Positions 29,688 through 37,195 of a stretch of DNA of 64,000 nt are shown piece by piece. The stretch spans positions 248,001 through 312,000 of the forward strand of contig NZ_QUSW01000002.1 in the NCBI RefSeq assembly GCF_003852895.1, in the 5' to 3' direction. Made by a program: the position numbers and the translations under genes. The stretch comes from Rhizobacter terrae. Lineage in GTDB: Bacteria; Pseudomonadota; Gammaproteobacteria; Burkholderiales; Burkholderiaceae_C. The stretch's first letter is position 1. Every line of letters begins with the position of its first letter. The notes beneath the pieces are model-generated. The model saw nothing but the letters and a program-made list of their open reading frames with translations. It was not told the origin of the DNA and ran no database searches.

Positions 29688-30255
29688 GGCGGGCCTGGCT
29701 CGCGCCGCGCTGGCCCTGGCCCTGGCGGCGCCGGCGGCATGGGCGGGCGAGTCCGTGCAGCTGTTCGATGGCGCCGTACGTGCCGAGCTGCCCGACGGAT
29801 TCACCCGCCTGTCCACCGATGAGCTCGCGAAGAAGTTCGCCAGGTCTGCGCGTGCGCCGGTGGCCGCGTTCGGCGATGCGTCGCGCACGAGCCTCATCGC
29901 CTTCACGCTGTCGGACCAGAAGGGGTCGTTCCAGCAGGAACAGCTGCCGCAGTATGTGGCCGCGATGGAGCAGATCCTGCCCAAGGCGGTGCCGGGCATC
30001 GTGTGGCATGCGAAGGAGGTCAAGCCGCTGTCGGGCCGGCCGTGGGCCCATCTGCGCTATGCATCGCCCACGGTGGACAAGGGGGTCGCCAACGACACCT
30101 GGTTCACGGCCTTTCGCGGGAACATCCTGGGCGTGAACCTGAGTTCGCCGGCGTCGCAATGGACGGCGATGGAACCAGTGCTCGTCAAGGCGGTGGGCAG
30201 TGTGCGCATCGATGACGCGCCGCCTTCGCCTGCTGCAAGTACAGTGTCGCGATGA
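29680..30255 (+). CDS. Exported protein, unknown function
   Basis: A 191-residue precursor with a signal peptide (AALALALAAPAAWAGE, cleavage near residue 22). The mature part begins VQLFDGAVRAELPDGFTRLS and contains SRTSLIAFTLSDQKGSF and GRPWAHLRYASPTVD, a layout often seen in small periplasmic proteins that resemble the DUF1795/PsbP-like fold. I cannot place it firmly. The start overlaps the DUF1993 gene by eight bases, and the stop overlaps the GNAT start by four (ATGA), so it is embedded in the array's translation-coupled core. Confidence 0.65.
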   Translation: MREAGLARAALALALAAPAAWAGESVQLFDGAVRAELPDGFTRLSTDELAKKFARSARAPVAAFGDASRTSLIAFTLSDQKGSFQQEQLPQYVAAMEQILPKAVPGIVWHAKEVKPLSGRPWAHLRYASPTVDKGVANDTWFTAFRGNILGVNLSSPASQWTAMEPVLVKAVGSVRIDDAPPSPAASTVSR

Positions 30256-30692
30256 CCATTCAAATCGCCCCGCTTCACGCCAAGGACCGCGCCGGCTGGA
30301 ACGCCCTGGCCCGCGGCTACAAGGCCTTCTACGAGACCCCCACCACCGACGCCGAGTACGACCGCGCATGGCTGCGCCTGCTCACGGGCGAGCGCGTGCA
30401 CGGCTTGGGCGCCTCGCTCGACGGAAAGCTGGTGGGCATCACGCACTACTTCTTCCACACCAGCGTGTGGACCGATCGTGTGTGCTATTTGCAAGACCTC
30501 TTCGTCGACGAGACCGTGCGAGGCCGCGGCGTGGCACGCGCGCTCATCGAGGCGGTGGCCACCGAAGCCCGCGCCCAGCAAGCCGCGCGCCTGTACTGGA
30601 TGACCCGCGAGAGCAACCACACGGCCCGCGCGCTCTACGACAAGCTCGCGAAGTTCAACGGCTTCATCCGCTACGAATACCCGATGGCGTGA
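30252..30692 (+). CDS. GNAT-family N-acetyltransferase
   Basis: A 146-residue single-domain acetyltransferase that transfers acetyl from acetyl-CoA to an amine. The acetyl-CoA loop is LFVDETVRGRGVARALIEA (R/QxxGxG/A pattern), preceded by the VGITHYFFHTSVW strand and followed by LYWMTRESNHTARALYDKL, the usual alpha-4 and catalytic region. The short EYPMA end is typical of this group. The substrate is unknown. The start overlaps the preceding stop by four bases. Confidence 0.9.
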   Translation: MTIQIAPLHAKDRAGWNALARGYKAFYETPTTDAEYDRAWLRLLTGERVHGLGASLDGKLVGITHYFFHTSVWTDRVCYLQDLFVDETVRGRGVARALIEAVATEARAQQAARLYWMTRESNHTARALYDKLAKFNGFIRYEYPMA

Positions 30693-30744
30693 TGCCCCAG
30701 CGGCACATGCGCTAAGGTTGCGGCAGCGCGTGAAGGAGCCTGCC

Positions 30745-31077
30745 ATGCCCACCCTCGACGAGGACATCGCCCGACAGTTGCAGCAAGCCGCCGAATCCGG
30801 CGAGTTGCAAAGCGCCCGCGGCTATGGGCAGCCCATGCAGGAGTCCGAAGGCTGGGCTCAGACGCCCGAGGCCTTGCGCATGCCCTTCAAGATCCTCAAG
30901 GATGCGGGCGTGGTGCCGCACGAGGTGGAGATGTTCCATGAACGTGCCCGCCTTCGTGCCGCGCTGGACGCCGCCGATACACCCCAGGCCCGGGAGGCGA
31001 TGCAACGCAGGCTGAGCGAGCTGGAGCAGAGCTTGTCTTTGCGGCTTGAGTCCCTGCGCATCAACAGCAGGCTGTGA
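30745..31077 (+). CDS. DUF1992 domain protein (DnaJC28-like segment)
   Basis: A 110-residue protein built around a DUF1992 domain. This domain also occurs in the eukaryotic J-protein DNAJC28, but no J domain is present here. The visible family features are DIARQLQQAAESGELQSARG near the start and PFKILKDAGVVPHEVEMFHE. The C-terminal third is a charged helix likely to form a coiled coil. GAAGGAG lies about eight bases before ATG 30745, which decides the start over the frame opening at 30718. Function is unknown. Confidence 0.83.
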   Translation: MPTLDEDIARQLQQAAESGELQSARGYGQPMQESEGWAQTPEALRMPFKILKDAGVVPHEVEMFHERARLRAALDAADTPQAREAMQRRLSELEQSLSLRLESLRINSRL

Positions 31078-31101
31078 CGCCATGAATGAAGGAACGCCCT
31101 C

Positions 31102-31494
31102 ATGAGCACAGACGAACAAGCCATCCGGCAGATGATCGCGCTGTGGCACAGCGCCACCGCCCGCGGCGACGTGGAGACGGTGCTGGGCCTCATGGACGAG
31201 AACGCGGTGTTCCTCGTCACCGGCCAGCCTCCCATGCGCGGACGCACCGGCTTCGGGCAGGGGCTGCGCGGGCTGCTCAAGACGCACCGCATCGAATCCA
31301 CCAGCGAGATCCAGGAGGCCGAGGTGTCGGGCAACCTGGCCTACGTGTGGAACCACCTGGTGGTGAAGGTCGTGGCGCTGGCTGGCAACAGCACGGTCAC
31401 TCGCAGCGGCAACGCGCTCTCCATTCTTCACAAGCAGCCGGACGGGCAATGGCGCCTCGTGCGCGATGCCAACATGCTGGCCCCTTCATCCTGA
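31102..31494 (+). CDS. SgcJ/EcaC-type DUF4440 (NTF2-like) protein
   Basis: A 130-residue cytosolic NTF2-fold protein. EQAIRQMIALWHSATARGD, ETVLGLMDENAVFLVTGQPP and the closing SILHKQPDGQWRLVRDANML are the landmarks of the SgcJ/EcaC oxidoreductase-like DUF4440 family. Members are mostly uncharacterised, and the oxidoreductase label is historical. There is no signal peptide, unlike the two exported NTF2-like genes in the same array (26827 and 28307). Five bases separate it from the GFA-VOC gene. It may bind a small hydrophobic ligand. Confidence 0.85.
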   Translation: MSTDEQAIRQMIALWHSATARGDVETVLGLMDENAVFLVTGQPPMRGRTGFGQGLRGLLKTHRIESTSEIQEAEVSGNLAYVWNHLVVKVVALAGNSTVTRSGNALSILHKQPDGQWRLVRDANMLAPSS

Positions 31495-31499
31495 GACCC

Positions 31500-32393
31500 A
31501 TGACCGACGACGAGACCACGCTCCACGCGCAATGCCTTTGCGGATCCATCGCCTTGCGGGTCCGCGCCAGCGCCCTTTCGCCCATCCAGGTCTGCCACTG
31601 TTCGGTCTGCCGCAGGGCGCAGGGCGGGCCCTTCGCCACCAACATTCCCGCCGATGCATCGGGCGTGGAGTTCGTGCGAGGGAAAGACCATCTCAAGGGC
31701 TACGAATCGTCGCCTGGCAAGACGCGCTGGTTCTGCCCGACCTGCGGCTCGCCCATCCACAGCACCAAGGACACGCTGCCGGGCGTGCTGCGGCTGCGTG
31801 CCGGTCTCTTCACCGAGCCGCTGCCCGTGCGGCCGGTGTTCCATGCCCACGTGGATTCGGGCGTCACGTGGTGGCCGCTGAACGACGACCTGCCGCAATT
31901 CGCCGAAGGGGCGGATGCGAAGGCCTTGCCGGCGAAGATGACGGTGGATGTGACCGGCATCGACCACATCTACATCACCGTCACCGACATGGCCCGCGCC
32001 GAGGCCTTCTACGACCGCGTGATGCTGGCGGTGCTGGGCCATCGCAAGAACACCTTCAGCATCCACGGTGATCCGCACATCCAGTACTACAACCGGCATT
32101 TCGGCTTCGTGCTGCGGCCTGCGAGAACCGACCGGCCGCACGATTCGTATTCGGCCGGGCTGCATCACTTCTGCCTGCGTGTGGATTCCATCGCGGACGT
32201 TCAACAGGTCGCGAAGGCGCTGGCGGACCAAGGCATCACGGCCACGCCCGCCGAGAACTACCCGCAGTACGCCGACGACTACTGGGCGACCTTCTTCAAC
32301 GACCCCGACGGCATCCGTCTGGAGATCACCAACTACCGGCAGGAACGCCGGCGCCGGCATGACCGCTGGCATCAGCTCGGCACGCCGGCCTGA
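31500..32393 (+). CDS. Fusion of GFA (glutathione-dependent formaldehyde-activating type) and VOC domains
   Basis: A 297-residue protein joining two enzymes that are normally separate. Residues about 8-140 form a GFA/CENP-V zinc domain with ligand cysteines in QCLCGSIALRV, CHCSVCRRAQGG and WFCPTCGSPIHS. Residues about 150-288 are a VOC domain (GIDHIYITVTDMARAEAFYD, LHHFCLRVD, DPDGIRLEITNY). No stop or frameshift lies between them. A methionine (MTVDVTG) stands exactly at the VOC start, so an internal start at about 31938 is possible. GFA proteins include S-(hydroxymethyl)glutathione synthase; VOC members include glutathione-using glyoxalases, so a shared thiol-linked substrate is plausible but unproven. 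Confidence 0.85.
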   Translation: MTDDETTLHAQCLCGSIALRVRASALSPIQVCHCSVCRRAQGGPFATNIPADASGVEFVRGKDHLKGYESSPGKTRWFCPTCGSPIHSTKDTLPGVLRLRAGLFTEPLPVRPVFHAHVDSGVTWWPLNDDLPQFAEGADAKALPAKMTVDVTGIDHIYITVTDMARAEAFYDRVMLAVLGHRKNTFSIHGDPHIQYYNRHFGFVLRPARTDRPHDSYSAGLHHFCLRVDSIADVQQVAKALADQGITATPAENYPQYADDYWATFFNDPDGIRLEITNYRQERRRRHDRWHQLGTPA

Positions 32394-32403
32394 ACCCGAC
32401 CTG

Positions 32404-32943
32404 ATGCGATTCGCCGCCTTCTTCCGCAACGTGAACCTGGGCCGGCCCGGCAAGCCCACGCGCGAGCAGTTCGTGCAGGCTTTCGAGGCAGCCGGCGGGG
32501 CCGGCGTGCGCTCCTTCCTCACGCATGGCAACGCGGTGTTTTCCGCCAGTGGCAAGCGTGCGGCGCAGGCCGTGCTGCGCGATGCCTGCCAGCGCCTGGA
32601 GGATGTGTGCGGCCTGGCCGAGCCGGCCTTCCTGCGCAGCCTGGACAGCCTGGCGAAGCTGGTGGCTTCCGACCCGTTCGCCGACGGGCCGGACGACGAC
32701 ATCTACGAGCGCTGCGTGACCTTCGTGCCGCCCAAGGCCGTGCCCCTGCTGGAGTTGCCCGCCATCAACGCCCGGCGCGACGTGGAGATCTTCGCTGCCG
32801 GCGAGGCGGAATTCCTGAGCGTCTCCCGCAAGTTCACCGCCTCGCCCGGTTCGCCCAATGCCTGGCTGGAAAGGACCCTGGGCATGGACGCGACCACCCG
32901 GGCCTGGAACACCGTGGTGCGCATTTCGCGGCTCGAGGACTGA
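32404..32943 (+). CDS. DUF1697 family protein
   Basis: A 179-residue DUF1697 protein. The family start (AAFFRNVNLGRPGKPTREQF), the SFLTHGNAVFSASG segment and the closing SPNAWLERTLGMDATTRAWNT with its threonine-rich turn are all present, and the length matches. The fold is known for the family, but the activity is not. It begins ten bases after the GFA-VOC gene and is followed, one base after its stop, by the GTG start of the BrkB-like gene, so it belongs to the same transcript. Confidence 0.88.
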   Translation: MRFAAFFRNVNLGRPGKPTREQFVQAFEAAGGAGVRSFLTHGNAVFSASGKRAAQAVLRDACQRLEDVCGLAEPAFLRSLDSLAKLVASDPFADGPDDDIYERCVTFVPPKAVPLLELPAINARRDVEIFAAGEAEFLSVSRKFTASPGSPNAWLERTLGMDATTRAWNTVVRISRLED

Positions 32944-32944
32944 C

Positions 32945-33856
32945 GTGCGCCGCTACTTCAACGAAACCGCAGCGCGGCACATCCTGGCCGATCCGCTGGG
33001 CTTTGCGTGGAGCACGCTCAAGGCCTTCAAGGCCAACCAGGGGCTGCTGCTCGCCGGCGCAGTGGCCTACTACGCGCTGCTGTCCATCGTGCCGATGCTG
33101 ATCTTGTTCGTGATCGGCCTGTCGCACTGGATCGACCAGGGCGAGTTGCTGCGCACGCTGGGCCGCTACCTCGAATGGCTGGTGCCGGGGCAGTCGCGCG
33201 CCATCGTGGCCGAGCTCAAGAACTTCGTGGACCACCGTGACGTCGTCGGCTGGGTGCTGGGCGTGACGATGATCTTCTTCAGCTCGCTGGCCTTCACGGT
33301 GCTGGAGAACGCGATGTCGGTGATCTTCGAGCATCGCGTGGCCATCCGCCGACGGCACTTCGCCATCTCGGCGCTGCTGCCCTACTTCTACATCCTGCTG
33401 CTGGGCTTCGGCCTGCTCATCGTCACGCTGGTGGCAGGCAGCCTGCAGGCTTTCGGCCAGGAGCACTTCGAATTCCTGGGCCACGACTGGACGTTCGGCG
33501 GCTTCTCGGGCCTGCTGCTGTACCTGCTGGGCGTGGCCGGCGAGGTCTTCGTGCTGACCTCGGTGTACCTGGTGATGCCCGTGGGCCGGCTGTCGCTGTG
33601 GCACGCGCTGGTGGGCGGCGTCACCGCCACGCTGCTGTGGGAGATCACCCGGCACATCCTCGTGTGGTACTTCGCGACGCTGTCGCAGGTGAGCGTGGTG
33701 TACGGCTCGCTCACCACGGCGATCGTCGTGCTGCTCAGCCTGGAGATCGGCGCGACGCTGCTGCTGTTCGGGGCGCAGGTGATTTCGGAGTATGAGAGGT
33801 TGTGTCGGGGGGATGTGCCGGGCGATGGGAAGGGTGGTTGGGAGACGCCGTCGTAA
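32945..33856 (+). CDS. YihY/BrkB family inner-membrane protein
   Basis: A 303-residue integral membrane protein with about six helices, of the YihY/BrkB family (once mis-annotated as RNase BN). Typical segments are GLLLAGAVAYYALLSIVPML and WVLGVTMIFFSSLAFTVLEN. Later come PVGRLSLWHALVGGVTATLL and the VYGSLTTAIVVLLSLEIGA finish. The function is unsettled; BrkB was linked to serum resistance in Bordetella. The GTG at 32945 one base after the DUF1697 stop is chosen, since upstream residues belong to the preceding gene's DNA. It closes the 15-gene plus-strand array and is convergent with the toxin gene. Confidence 0.88.
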   Translation: MRRYFNETAARHILADPLGFAWSTLKAFKANQGLLLAGAVAYYALLSIVPMLILFVIGLSHWIDQGELLRTLGRYLEWLVPGQSRAIVAELKNFVDHRDVVGWVLGVTMIFFSSLAFTVLENAMSVIFEHRVAIRRRHFAISALLPYFYILLLGFGLLIVTLVAGSLQAFGQEHFEFLGHDWTFGGFSGLLLYLLGVAGEVFVLTSVYLVMPVGRLSLWHALVGGVTATLLWEITRHILVWYFATLSQVSVVYGSLTTAIVVLLSLEIGATLLLFGAQVISEYERLCRGDVPGDGKGGWETPS

Positions 33857-33900
33857 CGCTGCCGAATGCAAACTGAAGCAAACTGAATCGGTTCCTCAAC

Positions 33901-34281
33901 TCAAGCCAGCATGTACCCCAGTTGGCGTTCGTGCCTCAGCGACAGCAGCACCACCTCTCGTTCAGAGTGCGCATAAAGCATGGCGTGGCGAGTCAATACG
34001 ATTTCGCGCACCTCCGGCATGCCTGACGCTCTTGCGAGTTGAAGAGCTTGCTGTGCCTGGTACTGTCCCCAGCCTGTTTTGGCTTCGAGAAATTTCGCCG
34101 GTCGGCCACTCGTTGGCGCGAACGACAAGAGCCCTCGCGCCTTGACCAGTTCGGCCTGCAGTTTCTCGAAGCGTCCTGCCGCCGACGCAGCATCTTGCTC
34201 AACCATGAAACTGCGCACTGAACGCAAGCAGGCCAGAAAGTTCGGAACAGCGCGAACCTGGGCGTTGACTGGAATGCTCAC
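33901..34281 (-). CDS. RelE/ParE-like toxin of a type II toxin-antitoxin pair
   Basis: A 126-residue protein whose C-terminal half has the RelE/ParE pattern: GMPEVREIVLTRHAMLYAHS, then EREVVLLSLRHERQLGYML. These are the closing strands with the conserved Arg/His and a terminal tyrosine. The N-terminal 35 residues (MSIPVNAQVRAVPNFLACLR) are longer than in standard members. RelE relatives cut mRNA in the ribosome and ParE relatives poison gyrase; the sequence does not separate the two. The start is a GTG overlapping the antitoxin stop by four bases. GC content looks visibly lower than in neighbouring genes. Confidence 0.75.
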   Translation of the reverse strand: MSIPVNAQVRAVPNFLACLRSVRSFMVEQDAASAAGRFEKLQAELVKARGLLSFAPTSGRPAKFLEAKTGWGQYQAQQALQLARASGMPEVREIVLTRHAMLYAHSEREVVLLSLRHERQLGYMLA

Positions 34282-34571
34282 CGGGCAGCTTTGACGCCGA
34301 GCGCCTCATCAAGTTCTTCTTCGGAAACAAACTGCCCGGCCAGGGCTTGTTGCAATCCTGTGATTGCATCCTGGGCGAGCACGAGATTGGCATGCTCAGC
34401 TTCGAGGGCATGGTAGTAGTCCAATCGCCGAGCATCGACAAGCGCTACATAGCTGGCGCCATTCTTGGTCAAGACTTTCTCGGCACCAGATCCCACGACA
34501 TCCTCGGCCAGTTCGGTGAGGCGGGCACGGGCTTCGCTGATGGGAACAATGTCTGAAGCTCGAAGAACCAT
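34278..34571 (-). CDS. Phd/YefM-like antitoxin
   Basis: A 97-residue antitoxin. The N-terminal Phd/YefM DNA-binding part (RASDIVPISEARARLTELAE, then KVLTKNGASYVALVDARRLD) is canonical, and the C-terminal acidic tail (FVSEEELDEALG) would wrap the toxin. It precedes the toxin gene with a GTGA overlap, the standard layout that keeps antitoxin in excess. Three starts are close together (GTG 34580, ATG 34577, ATG 34571). ATG 34571 is chosen because AGGTGA lies at the right distance before it. Autoregulation is expected, but I see no clear operator in the short AT-rich upstream stretch. Confidence 0.82.
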   Translation of the reverse strand: MVLRASDIVPISEARARLTELAEDVVGSGAEKVLTKNGASYVALVDARRLDYYHALEAEHANLVLAQDAITGLQQALAGQFVSEEELDEALGVKAAR

Positions 34572-34635
34572 GCTCATCACCTATTAAAGAATTCGTTAAC
34601 CCCAAGTGTAATACTCAACATCGCATCACGGCAGA

Positions 34636-36186
34636 TCAACCAAACCGCCCCTGCAAAAACCACCCCTGCGCCTCCTCCGACACCGACATCGGCAAGCGCG
34701 CCCGATAGATCCACACCAGCGCACCATCACCCGCCAGGGCAATGAAGTAGTCGCGCTCGGCCAAGGCGTTGTCCCACCAGCCGGCCTCGATGCGTTCGGG
34801 GCCGCACACCAGTTGCAGCGGCTTGCCGTCCAGCAGGGGACGCAGTTGCCGCTCGGGCAAGGGTTCGGGCGTCGGCAGCAGCCACACAGGGCGTTGCGGC
34901 CCCTGGAGAGCAGGCGGGCTGTCTGGTGAATTCTTCATTGCGCTCGCCTGGGCCGCCAGCGCATCGGTGGCCCGCTCGGGCCGATGGTCTTCCACCGGCC
35001 GCAGCCGCTGCACCTGCCCCACGCCCAGCCGCGCCTGCAATCGCTCGATCAGCCGCGTGAGCCCTTCGCGCTCGCTCTTGGCCGTGGGAAAGAGTTCGGT
35101 GTTGGGCGGCGCGCGACGCAGCACCTCGTTGCAGTGCAGGCGAAGCTCCAGCGTCGGCGCGACCAGTTGCAGGTGCGCCAGCCGCTCGCGCAGCAGCACC
35201 TGCATGTGGCCGATGTCGCGAGAAGGTTCGGCCAGGGCGATCTGCATCGTGCTGTCTTCGGGCGTGCGGGCATCGTGGCGGTGGCGCGGCTCGTGCTGCA
35301 TGTGCAGCGTGAAGCGGCTCACCTGCGAATGCTGCGCCGAGGCCCACGACACCAGCCGCGCCAGCAGGATGGACGCACCATGCAGCACCTGCTCGGTGGT
35401 GTCGGCCCGCGCGAAAAGTTCGAGCCGGCTGTCGAAGGATTCGCTCAGCGTCACCCAATCGCGCGGATCGGGCTGGATGCCGCGGGCACGGTCGATGTCA
35501 TCGAGCAAGGCTTCGCTGAAGCGCCGGGCCAGCCCGCTGCGCGGCAGGCTGCGCAGGTCCGATAGCACGCGCAGGCCCATGCCCTGCAAGGCCTCCCAGT
35601 GCTCGCGGCCAGGGCCGAGCAGCCACACGGGCACGGCGTCGAGCATGCGGTTGAGCATGGACAGGCCATCGGCATGGCGGCCATCGCCCGGGTCAGGCAT
35701 GCGGGCCAGCAAAGCTGCGCCCTTGGGCGTGGGCGCACTGGCGCAATGCACGGTGTGCTGCAGCGGCTGGAGCGCCGCATGCAGACGCTTCAGCAGCCGG
35801 TTGAGTCCGCCGAAGTAGCGCAGACTGGCCTGTACCTCCAGCAGCACCGTGTGCGGCGCGGCCTGCGGGTCTTCAGGAGGCTCGAAGGTGACCGATGGCG
35901 TGAAGGCCAGCGCCGCATGGGCCACGCCCAGGATGGCCTGCGCATCGCGTGCAGCATCGGCCTGGCCCAGCACGATGTCGGGTGCGAGCGCCAGGGCCGT
36001 GCCGCGCTTGAGGCCGGGTTTCACGCCCAGGGCCGATGCGGCAGGGTTGACGCAGGCGATGTGATGCGCATCCACCAGCGCCACGGGCTGAGGGCTGGTG
36101 TGCACGCTCTCGCCCGGTTCGTGAGCCAGCGTCGCGCCGAAGGATTCCAGCGAGAGCTGGGGAAGATGGAGGGCAATCCACAGCAT
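34636..36186 (-). CDS. imuB: ImuB, inactive Y-family polymerase-like mutasome subunit
   Basis: A 516-residue protein of the ImuB (DinP-like) family, the hub of the SOS mutasome that bridges ImuA, DnaE2 and the beta clamp. It begins MLWIALHLPQLSLE where a true Y-family polymerase has an acidic DxD metal site, so it is predicted to be catalytically dead, as known for ImuB. Y-family fingers/palm-like stretches (VDAHHIACVNPAASALGVK, LQASLRYFGG-type strand, RGIQPDPRDW) and the ImuB-type end (DYFIALAGDGALVWIYRARL) are present. Thirty bases separate it from imuA upstream. Downstream, where dnaE2 is usual, comes the toxin-antitoxin pair. Confidence 0.92.
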   Translation of the reverse strand: MLWIALHLPQLSLESFGATLAHEPGESVHTSPQPVALVDAHHIACVNPAASALGVKPGLKRGTALALAPDIVLGQADAARDAQAILGVAHAALAFTPSVTFEPPEDPQAAPHTVLLEVQASLRYFGGLNRLLKRLHAALQPLQHTVHCASAPTPKGAALLARMPDPGDGRHADGLSMLNRMLDAVPVWLLGPGREHWEALQGMGLRVLSDLRSLPRSGLARRFSEALLDDIDRARGIQPDPRDWVTLSESFDSRLELFARADTTEQVLHGASILLARLVSWASAQHSQVSRFTLHMQHEPRHRHDARTPEDSTMQIALAEPSRDIGHMQVLLRERLAHLQLVAPTLELRLHCNEVLRRAPPNTELFPTAKSEREGLTRLIERLQARLGVGQVQRLRPVEDHRPERATDALAAQASAMKNSPDSPPALQGPQRPVWLLPTPEPLPERQLRPLLDGKPLQLVCGPERIEAGWWDNALAERDYFIALAGDGALVWIYRARLPMSVSEEAQGWFLQGRFG

Positions 36187-36216
36187 GGTGGCGGGTGCGG
36201 GCTGCGCAACGCCTCG

Positions 36217-37071
36217 TCATGACGCGAGGTTGATGAAGGTCGCCGTCTGCAGGACCTGCGACAGCATCGACGCCGGCCAATCCTGCTGGGACTTGACCTG
36301 GGCCTGCGCTGCCCGGCGCTGCGCCGCGGCCGGCAGCACCGGTGGCAACGCCAGGCGGATGGGCGACTCCAGCGGCGGCCCACGACGCTTGAGCACGCGC
36401 AGGTGAAGCACGTCTGCGCCGCCAGGCTTCAGAGCCAGCCGCAAGGGAGCTGGCGTGGGCCGCTGCTGTGCCGCCATTTCGCGGATGACGAAGGCCGGCC
36501 CGTCGTGCGCATGCGCGGCAAGTTGCAAACGCCGCAGGCGCTCGGCCCGCAGGCGCGGCGGCAGCCAGGCCAGCACCGCGCCGACGTGACCACTCTTGAG
36601 CGCCTGCTCCAGCGCCCACAGGCTGTCGCTGCCGGGCACGGGCGTGCAGCGGGTGTCGATGATCAGCAGTTGCGACACGTCCAGACCCATCTGCGCCAGC
36701 GCCCAGGCGCACAGCTCTTCCGGCGGGTCGAACAGCATCACCAGCCGGCCGGCGGCCTGCACCTGCGCGAGGCAGCGGCTGAGCAGCCGCATCTCGCCCA
36801 CGCCGGAATGCGGCAACAGCAGCTCGCTCAACACCCGCCGCGGCCAGCCGCCACCGGGCAATTCGGCATCCAGCGCGGGGAAGCCGCTGGAGATGGCGTG
36901 GTCGACCTGGCGTCCCAGCTGGTGGCCCAGCCACAGGTCAGGATGCAAGGTTTCAGGGGGCGGAGGCGCCGGCCGCCCAGCCTCGACCACGCCTGCACCC
37001 AAGCCACTGCGCGCCCGGGGCAAGGGCGCGGAAGCGGCGGGTGATGCGATGAGGGAAGGCATGGCGTCCAT
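36217..37071 (-). CDS. imuA: ImuA, RecA-like mutasome subunit
   Basis: A 284-residue ImuA, a RecA-related protein without a good Walker A, needed with ImuB and DnaE2 for damage-induced mutagenesis. Recognisable pieces are GHQLGRQVDHAISSGFPALD, ELPGGGWPRRVLSELLLP (degenerate P-loop region), GRLVMLFDPPEELCAWAL and GHVGAVLAWLPPRLRAERL. ATG 37071 is used; ATG 37062 is the alternative. A perfect LexA box ends 10 bases before the start, so LexA would block this promoter directly. It is divergent from the MarR-GNAT gene. Confidence 0.92.
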   Translation of the reverse strand: MDAMPSLIASPAASAPLPRARSGLGAGVVEAGRPAPPPPETLHPDLWLGHQLGRQVDHAISSGFPALDAELPGGGWPRRVLSELLLPHSGVGEMRLLSRCLAQVQAAGRLVMLFDPPEELCAWALAQMGLDVSQLLIIDTRCTPVPGSDSLWALEQALKSGHVGAVLAWLPPRLRAERLRRLQLAAHAHDGPAFVIREMAAQQRPTPAPLRLALKPGGADVLHLRVLKRRGPPLESPIRLALPPVLPAAAQRRAAQAQVKSQQDWPASMLSQVLQTATFINLAS

Positions 37072-37080
37072 TGAAGATGA

Positions 37081-37096
37081 CTGTATTTTTATACAG
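37081..37096. promoter_or_regulatory. LexA (SOS) box upstream of imuA
   Basis: CTGT-ATTTTTAT-ACAG, a perfect CTGT-N8-ACAG site, 10 bases before the imuA start and 100 bases before the divergent MarR-GNAT gene. Its AT-rich centre is closer to the strong E. coli consensus than the dnaE2 site is. Confidence 0.92.
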
Positions 37097-37139
37097 TATC
37101 CGACGCAAGGGAAAGGAATTTCTCACGCAGGCAACCGAT

Positions 37140-37176
37140 CAACCAAAGTCAACCAACTACTTGCCAAAAGCAACCA
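37140..37176. repeat. Direct repeats of CAACCA upstream of the MarR-GNAT gene
   Basis: CAACCA occurs at 37140, 37150 and 37171, with CAACCG at 37132. The spacings of 10 and 21 bases put the three exact copies on one face of the helix. They lie 20-56 bases before the MarR-GNAT start, where an operator would sit. This is suggestive only. Confidence 0.4.
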
Positions 37177-37195
37177 TTTGGTCGACCATCCAAGC

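Noticed and set aside
31926-31970. Frameshift or assembly error joining GFA and VOC domains
   Set aside because: The frame is continuous with full domain motifs on both sides and no homopolymer at the junction, so an in-frame fusion is more likely.
25758-33856. Integron-style cassette array made of the 15 small genes
   Set aside because: Gaps of 1-58 bases and frequent start/stop overlaps leave no room for attC sites, and no integrase is present.
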